NCBI RefSeq assembly: GCF_003289955.1
Contig: NZ_QLZR01000002.1
Span: 372,001 to 436,000, forward strand
Length of the DNA: 64,000 nucleotides
Source of the DNA: Planococcus halotolerans
GTDB lineage: Bacteria; Bacillota; Bacilli; Bacillales_A; Planococcaceae
Direction of reading: 5' to 3'
Position numbers and translations under genes: made by a program. This document shows, one piece after another, positions 17,382 to 26,704 of this stretch (within the stretch, counting starts at the first letter, position 1; each line of letters opens with the position of its first letter). The notes below the pieces were generated by a model. It was not told the DNA's origin. It worked only from the letters and a program-made list of their open reading frames with translations, and ran no database searches.

Positions 17382-17951
17382 TTATAAGTTATTCTTTTGA
17401 TAATCTTCTTGGAGAATCCCCCAAACCGCACAGTCCTTATATTGATTCTTTGAATTCCGTATTTTGTCCCTAATGATGCCTTCTTGCTGCATTCCAACTT
17501 TGCTCATGATTCTTCCTGAAGCAGGATTATCGGTATTATGGGCTGCAGAAATTTTATGAACATTCATGTGGCTAAAACCAAAATCCACTACCGCTCTCAA
17601 AGCCTCAGTACCGTATCCTTGGTTCCACCAGCGATACCCTAAGGAATAACTCACTTCACAATTTCCTGTGGAATTGTCAAAGTCATATAAATCGATTTCG
17701 CCTATTAATTCCTTAGTGCTTTTCAATTCAATTCCCCAATAACAGAAATCATTTTTATAATATCCTTTGATAATCCTTACTACTCTCTCAGCAGTTTCTG
17801 ACATAGATTTATGAGCTGCACTGACTCTATTATCAGAAACACGTTCATCTGAAAGCCAGTGGTCAAAGATACTTTGTGTATCTTCATGATCCATTTTCCT
17901 CAAAATTAAACGATCGGTTTCTATTTCTAATGTTCCTGCATAGGTTATCAA
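17382..17951 (-). CDS. GNAT N-acetyltransferase, RimJ/RimL type
   Basis: A 189-residue acetyltransferase with the acetyl-CoA loop in RWWNQGYGTEALRAVVD and the motif B region HKISAAHNTDNPASGRIMSK. The N-terminal LEIETDRLILRKM is standard for this group. The start chosen is TTG at 17949-17951, eight bases after AAGGAG; an in-frame GTG three codons upstream overlaps the ribosome binding site. The substrate is unknown. Confidence 0.9.
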   Translation of the reverse strand: MITYAGTLEIETDRLILRKMDHEDTQSIFDHWLSDERVSDNRVSAAHKSMSETAERVVRIIKGYYKNDFCYWGIELKSTKELIGEIDLYDFDNSTGNCEVSYSLGYRWWNQGYGTEALRAVVDFGFSHMNVHKISAAHNTDNPASGRIMSKVGMQQEGIIRDKIRNSKNQYKDCAVWGILQEDYQKNNL

Positions 17952-18038
17952 TTCTCCCACTCCTTAAAACCTTAACTTTCATCGCTAAAAATTCTGGCCT
18001 TATTAGGCTCAAACTTAGATTTTGCACATCAGACTATT

Positions 18039-18692
18039 TCAGAAAACAGGGGCGTATTTTACGAATTCTGCAGAATGGGATTCCGTATCAATGATAATGC
18101 TTCTTGTGTCATTTTTTAATATCAATAGGTCTTTTCCATTCTTGTCGAAACAGTATGCAATCGGTATTGAAAATCCACAATCTCTGTAGGAACCGTCAGC
18201 ATGGCTAACACCAACTACTATGGTTTGTTGTTCGACGGCTAACTTTCTTGCTTCGCCAGTCCACTGAGTGAACTGCTCTTCACTAAACATTCCTACTCCA
18301 ATAGGATTAAAAATAATATCGACTTGTTCTTGTCCCATTCCATTTATCCCTTGAAAAATTTCTCTGCATAGCACAAATCCGAATTTCCGTCCCCCATCTT
18401 CTACCTTTGACGGAACGTATAAACTTTCACCTTCCGGAGTTTTTGCTCTTTCTAATATGACTTTGCCAAACGGATTAATAATAATTGCTCTGTCCTTACT
18501 TTCTTGGTCCTTGTATCCACAAACAATATATACATTTAAGTCCTTAGCTAATTGGGAAACACTTTCAATTTTATCGGATGAAAAGTACCCTTCAGGGAAT
18601 AGGATAATATCCACATTCGGCCGTATACTGATTACCTTTTTCAATGATTCCAATGTACTTTCCCGCTTGGGTTGCGCGATTAAAACTTTCAC
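18039..18692 (-). CDS. Carbon-nitrogen hydrolase (nitrilase superfamily)
   Basis: A protein of about 217 residues. The Glu-Lys-Cys triad is visible in order: FPEGYF, RAKTPEGE and VLCREIF, with GEARKLAVEQQTIVVGVSHA in the later core. It is shorter than typical nitrilases (260-300) and probably a simplified amidase. The chosen GTG start gives the family-like MKVLIAQPKRE; an ATG four codons upstream abuts AAAGG with no spacer. The substrate is unknown. Confidence 0.85.
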   Translation of the reverse strand: MKVLIAQPKRESTLESLKKVISIRPNVDIILFPEGYFSSDKIESVSQLAKDLNVYIVCGYKDQESKDRAIIINPFGKVILERAKTPEGESLYVPSKVEDGGRKFGFVLCREIFQGINGMGQEQVDIIFNPIGVGMFSEEQFTQWTGEARKLAVEQQTIVVGVSHADGSYRDCGFSIPIAYCFDKNGKDLLILKNDTRSIIIDTESHSAEFVKYAPVF

Positions 18693-18942
18693 TTTATAAC
18701 CCATCCTTTAATTTCCTTAGTTTAAAAACTGAATATTCACAAGTATACTATATATTTGTTGAGAGCCATTTTTAATTCGGGCTTTAATTACTTTAAAATT
18801 CATTTATGTTCGATTAAAAAAAATTACAAAACTCATTATTGTTTAGACGCTTTGTTTATATATAGATTCAAACTAATTTAAAATTACACAGAGTTTACAA
18901 ACAATTAGATCTACCGTAGCTTAAGAGTAGGAGGGATACTAA

Positions 18943-19425
18943 ATGAAGCAAAGCATCGACCTTAAATTAGAACATTTTTCGGATAAATATATGGACATAT
19001 TAAATACTTTTGTACTTTCTAAAGACCAAATACAATTCACTGCTTTACCGACCAATTTTATAGAAGTAATAGAAGGACAACATCGGATTGTGATACTCCG
19101 TGATAAGGAGCCAGTAGGATTCTTTCTTTTGAATTCAACAGACAGAGTAAAAGACTATTCGAACAATCCCAAAGCCATGCTGCTGACGTCGTTATCAATT
19201 AACCAAAAGGAACAAGGAAATGGTTATGCAAAAAAAGCGATGTTATTAGTAAGTAAATTCGTTCGAGACGAATTTCCAAACTGTAATGAAGTTGTATTGG
19301 CTGTTAACCATAAAAATACAGCCGCTCAACAGCTATATTTAAAAACCGGTTTCCGAGATACAGGAAAAAGGAAAATGGGACCGATTGGTGAACAGTGGAT
19401 TATGAATTCAGATCTCGAAGATTAA
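18943..19425 (+). CDS. GNAT N-acetyltransferase
   Basis: A 160-residue acetyltransferase with an acetyl-CoA loop in KEQGNGYAKKAMLL and the downstream NHKNTAAQQLYLKTGF segment typical of GNATs. GGAGGG lies upstream of the ATG. It is followed at 97 bases by the endonuclease/phosphatase-family gene on the same strand. The substrate is unknown. Confidence 0.9.
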   Translation: MKQSIDLKLEHFSDKYMDILNTFVLSKDQIQFTALPTNFIEVIEGQHRIVILRDKEPVGFFLLNSTDRVKDYSNNPKAMLLTSLSINQKEQGNGYAKKAMLLVSKFVRDEFPNCNEVVLAVNHKNTAAQQLYLKTGFRDTGKRKMGPIGEQWIMNSDLED

Positions 19426-19521
19426 TAATATGTTTTAACTTTTTAAATTAGGAGGAGATATTTTTACATTATTTAAATTAAATTGTACAAGTAATTTTCT
19501 TTAATAAGGTGAGGGAAAATA

Positions 19522-20292
19522 ATGAGAATAGCAACATTTAATATATGGAATAAGCAAACTAGGTGGACAGATAGGTTAATGGCTATCTGCGAGGAAATAA
19601 AAAAAGTGAATCCTGATATTATTGCTTTACAGGAAGTAAGGTCTTTTTTTGACGAAGAAGGAAGTTTAAGTGTTGCACACTTTATAGCCGCTAACACAGG
19701 ATACCCATTCTGTATTTTTAAAGAATATCCGGATTCACCGAATGAAGGTCTGGCTTTTCTAAGTAAAATTCCCGTTTCTGATATAGATGCAATTTGGTAC
19801 AAAGAGACAAGGGAATCAAATTACTGTGCTATTAGAGTTGCTTTTACATACAACAATTATGATTATGGGATCACTAATGTCCATTTGAATTGGAAATCAC
19901 CTGAAATAAGAGAAGAGCAAGTCATCTCTGTAAACACTTGGATTGCCGAAAATGCCAGACCATATGAAATTCTTTGTGGGGATTTTAATGATAAACCTGA
20001 CTCGAACATACATAGATATCTAAGAAATAGTATGTGGTTGGATACAGCAATTCTTAATGAGAAGAAAAATAAGATTAAAGCTCAAGCTACATTGGATTAT
20101 GATAATAATCCCCATTTGAAAGATAATACTAATTTAAAAACACAGTTGAGATATGATTGGGTTTTAATGAAAAAACGTGAAAGTTTAAATCTGCCATCCT
20201 TAAATAGTCTAGAAGTGTTTGGAAATTCGCCAGTAACAAAAGCACGTATACTGCCTAGTGACCACTATGGTGTTGTTATCGATATTACTTAA
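19522..20292 (+). CDS. Endonuclease/exonuclease/phosphatase family protein
   Basis: A 256-residue metal-dependent phosphoesterase of the DNase I-like fold. Motifs run in order: RIATFNIW at the N-terminus, ALQEVRSF with the metal-binding Glu, NVHLNW, CGDFND and LPSDHYGVVIDI at the C-terminus. Relatives act on DNA, lipids or small phosphodiesters, so the substrate is open. AAGGTGAGGG precedes the ATG. There is no signal peptide, implying a cytoplasmic enzyme. Confidence 0.9.
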   Translation: MRIATFNIWNKQTRWTDRLMAICEEIKKVNPDIIALQEVRSFFDEEGSLSVAHFIAANTGYPFCIFKEYPDSPNEGLAFLSKIPVSDIDAIWYKETRESNYCAIRVAFTYNNYDYGITNVHLNWKSPEIREEQVISVNTWIAENARPYEILCGDFNDKPDSNIHRYLRNSMWLDTAILNEKKNKIKAQATLDYDNNPHLKDNTNLKTQLRYDWVLMKKRESLNLPSLNSLEVFGNSPVTKARILPSDHYGVVIDIT

Positions 20293-20325
20293 TTTGTGGA
20301 CCTCCAAATGTATAGATGAACGAAT

Positions 20326-20424
20326 ATGACAGAGGAAAAAATTAAAAATGATGCGGAAGGCTTTTTTGGATTCAGTAAATATCGATTTATGAAAAGTGAA
20401 GTTCTCATTTCCATGACTTACTAA
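20326..20424 (+). other. Possible 32-codon ORF or gene fragment
   Basis: An ORF beginning MTEEKIKNDAEGFFGFSKYR and ending at TAA (20422-20424). Its composition looks protein-like, with a short amphipathic start. No ribosome binding site is obvious and the length is too short for a family call. It may be the 5' remnant of a lost gene. The rest of 20425-20637 shows only the repeat element at 20468-20580. Confidence 0.2.
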
Positions 20425-20467
20425 TAAGAAGATAGAATTTCGAGTAACACCTTTTCTAAATAAAGAT

Positions 20468-20580
20468 TTCGTAAAAGTATACTCTTATAAACAAAAAAAG
20501 AAGATTGGTGTAAATGCTCTCTTCTCCTCTTTTGTTTTGCTATAAGAGAAACCAGCACTACCGATAACAAGATAACCAGC
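20468..20580 (+). repeat. Dispersed intergenic repeat, full but diverged copy
   Basis: The left module TTCGTAAAAGTATACTCTTA starts at 20468 and is followed by an A-rich, GAAGA/TCTTC hairpin-like segment and the right part CCGATAACAAGATAACCAGC. It matches the copies at 35566, 42138 and 63325. It lies downstream of the minus-strand HAD gene. Confidence 0.6.
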
Positions 20581-20637
20581 TAATATTTAAACTTCCTGCT
20601 AAAAACAGACGTGCAATCTATCATTCTGTGATTTTTT

Positions 20638-21315
20638 TCAGATCGTCCCTTTAAATTGGTTACTACTCAATTTGGGTGATAAAGGAATTATTTCAAATAA
20701 ATTTTCAATCACAAAATCTGCTTGAGACAATTCCTCTTCCTGAGCGAAATCGAATCTACAGCCAACAGCCGTTAGCTTATTCATTTTTGCTGCATTGATA
20801 TCGGATAACCGGTCGCCGATGACCGCTCCATTCTTGATATCATACTTTCGAATGATCGTTCCAATCAACTCCCCTTTATCCAATGTGGAAATCTGCTGAA
20901 TACTGAAGGTTTCTGTAACCCATCGATCCAGCCCATAGAATGCCACTATTGCAGACAGATAATCCGTTAAGCCATTGCTTGCAATATAGATGTTATGCCC
21001 CTCCTTTTTCAGGTGCAGGAATACTTCCTCCACATTCGGATATAATGCTCCATTTCCACTTTCGATGTTGTGGATTAATCGTTCGTGGAAGTAGTCATTT
21101 GCGTCATCACGTACTTCAAGTGAATGATTAGGAAGCAACTGCTGCCAGACTTCCGGTAACGGAATGCCCATAATTTCTCGGTATTTTTCAATCGGAGTAA
21201 CGGTATCCCAGAGATGCAAATTTCTTAACCGATCAAATGTATCATCAAGTGCTAATTTTAAAATCCTATCGGTTTGAAAAAGTGTGCCGTCCATATCAAA
21301 AATGAATGCTTCCAT
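20638..21315 (-). CDS. HAD-superfamily hydrolase
   Basis: A 225-residue phosphatase-like protein. Motif I is FIFDMDGTLF at the N-terminus, motif II is IASNGL, and motif IV is IGDRLSDINAAKM. The helical cap between motifs I and II matches the phosphoglycolate phosphatase-like or beta-phosphoglucomutase group. AAGGAGG is placed for the ATG at 21313-21315; the frame continues seven codons upstream without a site. The substrate is unknown. Confidence 0.92.
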   Translation of the reverse strand: MEAFIFDMDGTLFQTDRILKLALDDTFDRLRNLHLWDTVTPIEKYREIMGIPLPEVWQQLLPNHSLEVRDDANDYFHERLIHNIESGNGALYPNVEEVFLHLKKEGHNIYIASNGLTDYLSAIVAFYGLDRWVTETFSIQQISTLDKGELIGTIIRKYDIKNGAVIGDRLSDINAAKMNKLTAVGCRFDFAQEEELSQADFVIENLFEIIPLSPKLSSNQFKGTI

Positions 21316-21588
21316 AATTTCCTCCTTAGATTTCAAGTATATTGATGCAATACTAATTTCTTAAGACAATTTTTATTCTTTGGAATGAAAGTTAAAACCT
21401 TTACGAGTATTGGTGATATATAACTGATCCACCACAGAAATCCACTTATAACAGCAAGGGAACAGCAATTAGAATGTAACTTATTTCCGTGAAAAATGCA
21501 GATAATTACTTTCCCCTAATATCTTAGTAGTTTCAAACTTTTGAATGTAATTTAATTAACAATAAGTTACATACGCGACTATGAATAT

Positions 21589-22050
21589 TTACTGACTGTC
21601 TTTCTCTTCAAGTACTCCATATCGTTGTTCTTGCCCCATCCACGAACTGACATCACGCCAGAAAAGCTCTTTAGCGGAAATCCAGCTTCTTGGGCGAAGA
21701 AACGGTTGATCGATCTGCCACTCTTCATCCTCTGCCCAATAGAATAGTCCTTCTTTGAACATGAGCTTCGATCCATAAATGATGGAATCTTGGCCTTCCG
21801 CACGAGGAATTATATGAAACTGGGTAATGCCTTTAAAGAGCAACTCAATGGCTGAATGTTCAGGGGCCTGCCTCTGAAATAAGACACGGACACAGGTATC
21901 CAAATGGATTGACATACTCATAGAGAAGTTTTCGTCGACTGAATTCTCGTTCCACATATAAAGTTCTTTTAGGCAACTGTCATGAAATCCGCCGAAAAGT
22001 TCCATGAAATTTTCAATGTCTATCTGATCATTAAGCTTATTCCAATTCAT
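21589..22050 (-). CDS. Hypothetical protein
   Basis: A 153-residue soluble protein with the segment FGGFHDSCLKELYMWNE near residues 19-35 and an acidic C-terminal half rich in Trp. The FHD.C.KEL pattern recurs in small uncharacterised Bacilli proteins, some near toxin-immunity loci, but no toxin gene is nearby. Function not assigned. It is upstream of no obvious partner on the same strand. Confidence 0.7.
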   Translation of the reverse strand: MNWNKLNDQIDIENFMELFGGFHDSCLKELYMWNENSVDENFSMSMSIHLDTCVRVLFQRQAPEHSAIELLFKGITQFHIIPRAEGQDSIIYGSKLMFKEGLFYWAEDEEWQIDQPFLRPRSWISAKELFWRDVSSWMGQEQRYGVLEEKDSQ

Positions 22051-22147
22051 GATCTACCCACTTCCCTAATTATCTGGTTAAATTCTGCATAAAAACTAAT
22101 TTCCTAAGAAATTAAAACAACGTAGCTGAAATTAAAAGTTGCATGCT

Positions 22148-22978
22148 CTACTTTTCAATCCACTGAATGATTTGACTAGCCACAACATCCGGACGTCCCC
22201 AATAAATATCATGTGTGGTGTCTTCCACTTTTTCAACGGTTAAACTTACAAAATGACTTAATCTAGCGGCTTCCTTTTCACGAAGTGCATTAAACTCTTT
22301 AGGTAAAGTACTTCTCAGCAACAAAACCGGCGCATTGACATCTGTTAAAGTTGCATCACTGGGCTCATAAAAATGTTGTCTCACATAATTCCCAGCAATG
22401 TCGCTTGCCATTTTCAACTTAACTTGATTGTTTTCGTCTTTCATGCTCAATTTTGCTAACTCCACTAACGACTGAGACAATCCTCCATCAATTAATTCAG
22501 TTTCGAATTGTTTCCACGAATCAAAAACATAGCTTTCACAATGCTGTTCTGCCATTTGCACTTCTTTTTCAAGTGAATTACCCGGAATGCTGCATGATCG
22601 AATGTAACCGCCATCCAAGAGTATCAATGATTTTATGGGTTGCATCTTGGCGATAGCCAACCCTATATTTCCGCCGATAGAGTGGCCAACAACATGGATA
22701 TCCTTTGTATTGCATTTCGCCAATACTGACAAAACCCACATGGCTAAAGACTCTACCGAGAAGAACTTTTCCCCTTGTGTAAATGTTGATTCACCGTGAC
22801 CTGGCAAATCAACCGCTAAGATTCTGTATCTTTCACTTAATAAAGTCGCAATTTCAGCAAAACTGGCTGCTGAACTGCCAAGCCCGTGCAAAAATAGAAG
22901 CGTTGTTGTGTTTTCGCTTCCCCATGAGCGAATGCCGACTTGTAACCCACTTTCATATGTAATAAGTTCTTCTATTAT
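22148..22978 (-). CDS. Alpha/beta hydrolase with a non-canonical start (ATA)
   Basis: The core has the oxyanion motif LFLHGLGSS, the nucleophile elbow VVGHSIGGNIG, the acid region and a final catalytic His in DTTHDIYWG. The first ATG/GTG/TTG in frame is a TTG at 22889-22891, immediately before HGLG, which would remove the first beta strands. Upstream, the same frame encodes a normal start (EELITYESGLQVGIRSWG) and AAGGAG lies at 22985-22990, but the codons at the right spacing are ATA ATA (22973-22978). The gene either uses a rare start or has lost its ATG. The substrate is unknown. Confidence 0.75.
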   Translation of the reverse strand: MIEELITYESGLQVGIRSWGSENTTTLLFLHGLGSSAASFAEIATLLSERYRILAVDLPGHGESTFTQGEKFFSVESLAMWVLSVLAKCNTKDIHVVGHSIGGNIGLAIAKMQPIKSLILLDGGYIRSCSIPGNSLEKEVQMAEQHCESYVFDSWKQFETELIDGGLSQSLVELAKLSMKDENNQVKLKMASDIAGNYVRQHFYEPSDATLTDVNAPVLLLRSTLPKEFNALREKEAARLSHFVSLTVEKVEDTTHDIYWGRPDVVASQIIQWIEK

Positions 22979-23095
22979 AAGAATCTCCTTCTATCTTTTA
23001 TATACTTATTTTACCATTCACTAATTTTAATGAAAGAAGTAATTCCGATGGACTCTTAATTAACTTAAGGAGTTTACTAAATTATATTTTACAAA

Positions 23096-23143
23096 CCAAA
23101 AGGAAGAAAAGAAGCTGAATTTCCCACTTCTTTTCTCCTTCTT
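23096..23143 (-). terminator. Terminator downstream of the sigma-like gene
   Basis: Long imperfect stem with arms AGGAAGAAAAGAAG (23101-23114) and CTTCTTTTCTCCTT (23127-23140). It sits within 10 bases of the stop codon at 23151 on the minus strand. Confidence 0.7.
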
Positions 23144-23150
23144 ATTGTTA

Positions 23151-23399
23151 TTATGTTAGACTCAATTTCCTTAAAGCTTGATATACTCGATCCTCAACTG
23201 TTCCTTGTACCATTCCTGTTTTTATGGCTATCTCTTCATTCGTATTCCCCTGAATGAACTTCATCACCAAAACATCGCGGTCTAATACGCCTAATTCACT
23301 CATCAGTCTTAAGAGCTTATACCGCTTTTCCTTCGTCAGCAACTCCTCTTCAATAGACAGAGTGCTGCTTGTTTGTAAATTATCCTTATTCATATTCAA
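23151..23399 (-). CDS. Stand-alone sigma-70 region 4-like protein
   Basis: An 82-residue protein whose C-terminal half matches sigma factor region 4 (LDRDVLVMKFIQG, NEEIAIKTGMVQGTVEDRVY), a helix-turn-helix that contacts -35 elements. Region 2 is absent and no upstream coding remnant is visible, so it is a solitary region 4-type DNA-binding protein. The start may be this TTG or the ATG two codons later. It lies about 100 bases downstream of the ABC operon on the same strand and might regulate or be regulated with it. Confidence 0.7.
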   Translation of the reverse strand: MNMNKDNLQTSSTLSIEEELLTKEKRYKLLRLMSELGVLDRDVLVMKFIQGNTNEEIAIKTGMVQGTVEDRVYQALRKLSLT

Positions 23400-23496
23400 G
23401 CTGCACCTGCCTTTTCGTTTTAGACAAATATGTTCTTTTTACTGATTAGGATTTCTGCTGACACTGCACGCCGCTACCCGAACAATATCCAACGCA

Positions 23497-24726
23497 TCAT
23501 TGCTTTACAGATATTTCATGCATATATATTTCGAAATCCCCGTGTTCTTCAGATGAATTTCCCAATGTAATTTGACCTTCAAAGAGCGGCTCTCCCGTTT
23601 TTATGTCTACAACTGCAACGTCCCCGTTAAAATTCGAATCGATTTGACGGCTGACTACATAAAGTTTATCTTCTTCAACGCTTATTATTGGAGACTCGAT
23701 ATGTTCATTATCTATTGTTGAACGAAGTTGGATTCTATAATCCTGTTCAACTTGATTTGCTCCTAACTGATAAGGAGTTACTATCAGTTCTTGCTCTTCA
23801 ACTCTTGTAAAATAAATCGTTGAGCCTTTAACGAAGCTAAGTTGGTTTTCCTCTAAATTCAGTCCTGGTATATTTATTGTTTCAGTTACTTTTGATGCCA
23901 GATTATAAGATATGATTTCCTGCTTTGAGTCTGTTACTCTAGTGGATTCTGTATCCTCCATCACTGTATCTTCTGTTTTTACCATAATAATATGTTCAGT
24001 CGCCGCTGTTGGGCTGCCTTCCACTAACTGTATATGGGTATGTAAACTTTCTTTCCACTGAGTAAACTTTAATAGAGCTTCTTGGTTGGTTAATTTTTGA
24101 CTAATTCTATCAATCTCATAGACACGCTTTTCATCATTAAAGTCATCATTTTTTATCGTCATATTTTGAGTAATGAGATAGATTTTATCCTTTACTAATT
24201 GCACATCTTCAAGGAAAACATGATCCAACCCATCTTCCACTGGCACTTTCAGTGTGAATGAATTCACTTCATCATCTGCTTTGTTTAACACTGATATTTC
24301 AAAGTTGAACTTGCTCGATCCAAGCGAACTTATTTTTTGATCAATATTTGCATAAGCAAGAAACTGATTGTCTTCAAAATATTGGTTTGCCGCTAAACTC
24401 TTCCCTCTCATGAAGGAGCGATTTGCTTCTTTTAATTCCTTAATTACAGTTGGATAATATCCTGTCACCCGATCTAACAAAGACGGACTATTATATGAAG
24501 ATCCTTGTGCTGTTATTTTTAAGTCCGTTCCCAAGTAATTCATAGATGAAAGATTTCTATAAGCTCCCTCAATAATCAATGATTCCATTTCTTCTACATC
24601 TCCATTTACTGTTTGAACAGTTAACACCGGATAGTGTTCTGCTGATATAGCAGAATTTACATAGAAAGTTCCGATGCTAAGAATGATACCGATGATGACC
24701 GCAATTGATTTCCAGTATTTCTTCAT
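23497..24726 (-). CDS. Exported or membrane-anchored protein of the ABC operon
   Basis: A 409-residue protein with one N-terminal hydrophobic segment (about 5-27) ending in AISAEH, then a long soluble region outside the membrane, rich in beta-type sequence and ligand-binding-like repeats (IISYNLASKVTE, VAVVDIKTGEPLF) that suggest a beta-propeller. It follows the permease directly. ATG at 24724-24726 is eight bases after AAGGAG; an in-frame GTG three codons earlier overlaps that site. Function unknown, probably an accessory of the transporter. Confidence 0.75.
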   Translation of the reverse strand: MKKYWKSIAVIIGIILSIGTFYVNSAISAEHYPVLTVQTVNGDVEEMESLIIEGAYRNLSSMNYLGTDLKITAQGSSYNSPSLLDRVTGYYPTVIKELKEANRSFMRGKSLAANQYFEDNQFLAYANIDQKISSLGSSKFNFEISVLNKADDEVNSFTLKVPVEDGLDHVFLEDVQLVKDKIYLITQNMTIKNDDFNDEKRVYEIDRISQKLTNQEALLKFTQWKESLHTHIQLVEGSPTAATEHIIMVKTEDTVMEDTESTRVTDSKQEIISYNLASKVTETINIPGLNLEENQLSFVKGSTIYFTRVEEQELIVTPYQLGANQVEQDYRIQLRSTIDNEHIESPIISVEEDKLYVVSRQIDSNFNGDVAVVDIKTGEPLFEGQITLGNSSEEHGDFEIYMHEISVKQ

Positions 24727-24738
24727 TATATTCACTCC

Positions 24739-25572
24739 TTATACCGTAATCTTTTTCATTAATAAGAATCTGCTGAACCAAATTGATGCTGTGAGAACGA
24801 TCAAACCCATAATGATTTCAAGGATTAATAACTCCATTGGATAGAAAAAGCCGTTTAAAACAAACTCATGTAAAAACAGTGGCAATAACCATACCGCTAT
24901 TGCGAGGGCACTATAGGAAACGCCTGCCACAATACCTTTCCACCCAAAAGATCTTTCTAAAATAATCGATGTGAACAGAATGGAAACAACCAAAAATCCA
25001 GAACCATAATACAAGAAAAATTCACCGATGCTGCTGCCAATCATGAGGTTTAGTTGAGGCAAACTGACCACTAATTCTTTTACATTCAAATCGTTTCGGA
25101 ATTCATCTGGCACCATTGCTTTCATAATGGACATTTCGATTGGAATTAAGATAAGTTGAAAAGCGACCAGACCAATTATCATCATTAAGATTGTAGTGAT
25201 CTTGGCATAAAAGATATTCAACCTGCTTGTTGGAAGCATTAACAGCCGATAAGCAAAAGTGTTTTTCCCAATCCAATCCCTGTACCAAATAAGGAAAATA
25301 TAGAATCCGATTCCAGCAGCGCAGATTGCGATTGGCGCAGTAAACCATATACTTCTAGCTATGTCTATAAAACTTAGTTGACCGACTTGTTCCAGAAACT
25401 GGGTTTTGGACATCATTGCTTCAAAAATATTCTCGTTTACTATATTTAGATACTGCCTGGATTTCACAATTACTCCGATCATCTGCATAACGAATGTTAT
25501 TCCCAGTAAAACTGCAAACAGTTTTGCAATACGGTTAAATTCAAAATTAACGAGCTTCAAATAATTTTTCAT
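24739..25572 (-). CDS. ABC-2-type transporter permease
   Basis: A 277-residue membrane protein with six predicted helices and an ABC-2 permease layout (an extracytoplasmic loop after helix 1 and the RLLMLPTSRLNIFYAK segment near residue 115). It is one base overlapped with the ATPase stop (TAATG), which indicates translational coupling. Together with the ATPase and GntR regulator it resembles the Bacillus Ytr and Yhc transporter operons. Confidence 0.88.
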   Translation of the reverse strand: MKNYLKLVNFEFNRIAKLFAVLLGITFVMQMIGVIVKSRQYLNIVNENIFEAMMSKTQFLEQVGQLSFIDIARSIWFTAPIAICAAGIGFYIFLIWYRDWIGKNTFAYRLLMLPTSRLNIFYAKITTILMMIIGLVAFQLILIPIEMSIMKAMVPDEFRNDLNVKELVVSLPQLNLMIGSSIGEFFLYYGSGFLVVSILFTSIILERSFGWKGIVAGVSYSALAIAVWLLPLFLHEFVLNGFFYPMELLILEIIMGLIVLTASIWFSRFLLMKKITV

Positions 25573-26258
25573 TATTGGTACACCTCTCTCATCACATCAA
25601 TGACAGACTTCCCTTCGTTTTCACGAGCTTCTTCCGCGCTGAATTCCTTTGTGACCAATCCATCATCCAGCAGGACAACCTTGTCGATTAAATGTTCAAT
25701 ATCCCCCACCTCGTGGGTTGTAATGATAACAGCGCGATTTTCAATCAAATGACTCGTGAAAACATTTGTTATCTCTTCTCTACTGAACATATCGATGCCT
25801 GAAAAGGGTTCGTCCATTAATACATAATCCACATCAAGTGCCAAACCAAGCATTAGATTAACCTTTGCAGCATTTCCTTTAGACAAACTTGAGATTCGGT
25901 CCTTCCTATTCAATCTAAAAAAACCTAATAACTCATTGGCACGTTCCTGGTTCCAGTATGTATAAAAATCATTCATAAACTCCATAGCTTCTGCTATTGT
26001 CATTTTGGGAAGCATTGTAATGGTGTCAGGAATAAAGGTTATTTTTTCGAGTCCCGTTTTATCCAATGGTGACCCATCTATTAAAATCTTTCCTTTATTG
26101 ATAGGCGTTAGGGCCATAATGGCATTTAAAACCGTTGTCTTTCCGACTCCATTCATACCAATTAAACAAGTGATTTCCCCTTTTTTCGCTGTAAAAGAAA
26201 TTCCTTTCAATATTTTTTTTCGCCCATAACTCTTTTCAACCTCAATCACTTCAATCAT
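25572..26258 (-). CDS. ABC transporter ATP-binding protein
   Basis: A 228-residue nucleotide-binding domain. The Walker A is GMNGVGKTT, the signature is SLSKGNAAKV (a variant of LSGGQ), the Walker B is VDYVLMDEPF followed by the switch His in TTHEVGD. It overlaps the GntR gene by four bases (ATGA) and the permease by one, so the three are coupled. The substrate is unknown; relatives export antimicrobial peptides or respond to cell wall stress. Confidence 0.93.
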   Translation of the reverse strand: MIEVIEVEKSYGRKKILKGISFTAKKGEITCLIGMNGVGKTTVLNAIMALTPINKGKILIDGSPLDKTGLEKITFIPDTITMLPKMTIAEAMEFMNDFYTYWNQERANELLGFFRLNRKDRISSLSKGNAAKVNLMLGLALDVDYVLMDEPFSGIDMFSREEITNVFTSHLIENRAVIITTHEVGDIEHLIDKVVLLDDGLVTKEFSAEEARENEGKSVIDVMREVYQ

Positions 26259-26638
26259 GCTTTTACCTCCTCATCGTCCTGAACTATATACTTTGCCCTG
26301 ACTAATTCAAGCAATTCCTCAACAGGCACATTAATGGAACGAACAGATAAAACAAAATTATCGACAGCTTCAACGATCAACTCATCTCTCACTTTGCCTA
26401 ACGCATTTATATCTGTAGTAATTTTGCTGGGATGATTGCGTTCTGTATAAATCAACCCTTGCTGCTCCATTTCTTTATAAGCCCGTTGTACTGTGTTTGG
26501 ATTCACTTTCATCCTGTGAGCCAACTCGCGTCTGGATGGTACTTCTTCTCCCGGCTGCAATTCACCGATTGCAATTTTCTCTTTAAAGTAGCGGATGATC
26601 TGTAAATATACCGGATCACGATTATTATTCCTATCCAT
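26255..26638 (-). CDS. GntR-family regulator, YtrA subfamily
   Basis: A 127-residue regulator with an N-terminal winged helix (RYFKEKIAIGELQPGEEVPS, then MKVNPNTVQRAYKEME) and the short C-terminal helical dimerisation tail that defines the YtrA subfamily. It is first in the operon and should autorepress through the inverted repeats upstream. Regulators of this group control the ABC genes that follow them. AGGAG precedes the ATG. Confidence 0.92.
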   Translation of the reverse strand: MDRNNNRDPVYLQIIRYFKEKIAIGELQPGEEVPSRRELAHRMKVNPNTVQRAYKEMEQQGLIYTERNHPSKITTDINALGKVRDELIVEAVDNFVLSVRSINVPVEELLELVRAKYIVQDDEEVKA

Positions 26639-26671
26639 CGAAACAACTCCTATACATCTTTTGATGTAAAT

Positions 26672-26697
26672 GTGTATGTATTAAGTAGTTCATACAC
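26672..26697. promoter_or_regulatory. Inverted repeat near the GntR start
   Basis: GTGTATG (26672-26678) and CATACAC (26691-26697) are perfectly complementary with a 12-base spacer, between the promoter and the GntR start. A candidate second operator half-pair for the YtrA-type regulator. Confidence 0.5.
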
Positions 26698-26704
26698 TAT
26701 ATAA

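Noticed and set aside
17303-17497. Minus-strand ORF of 64 codons
   Set aside because: It overlaps the GNAT gene in another frame, and its end is again a translation of the repeat module.
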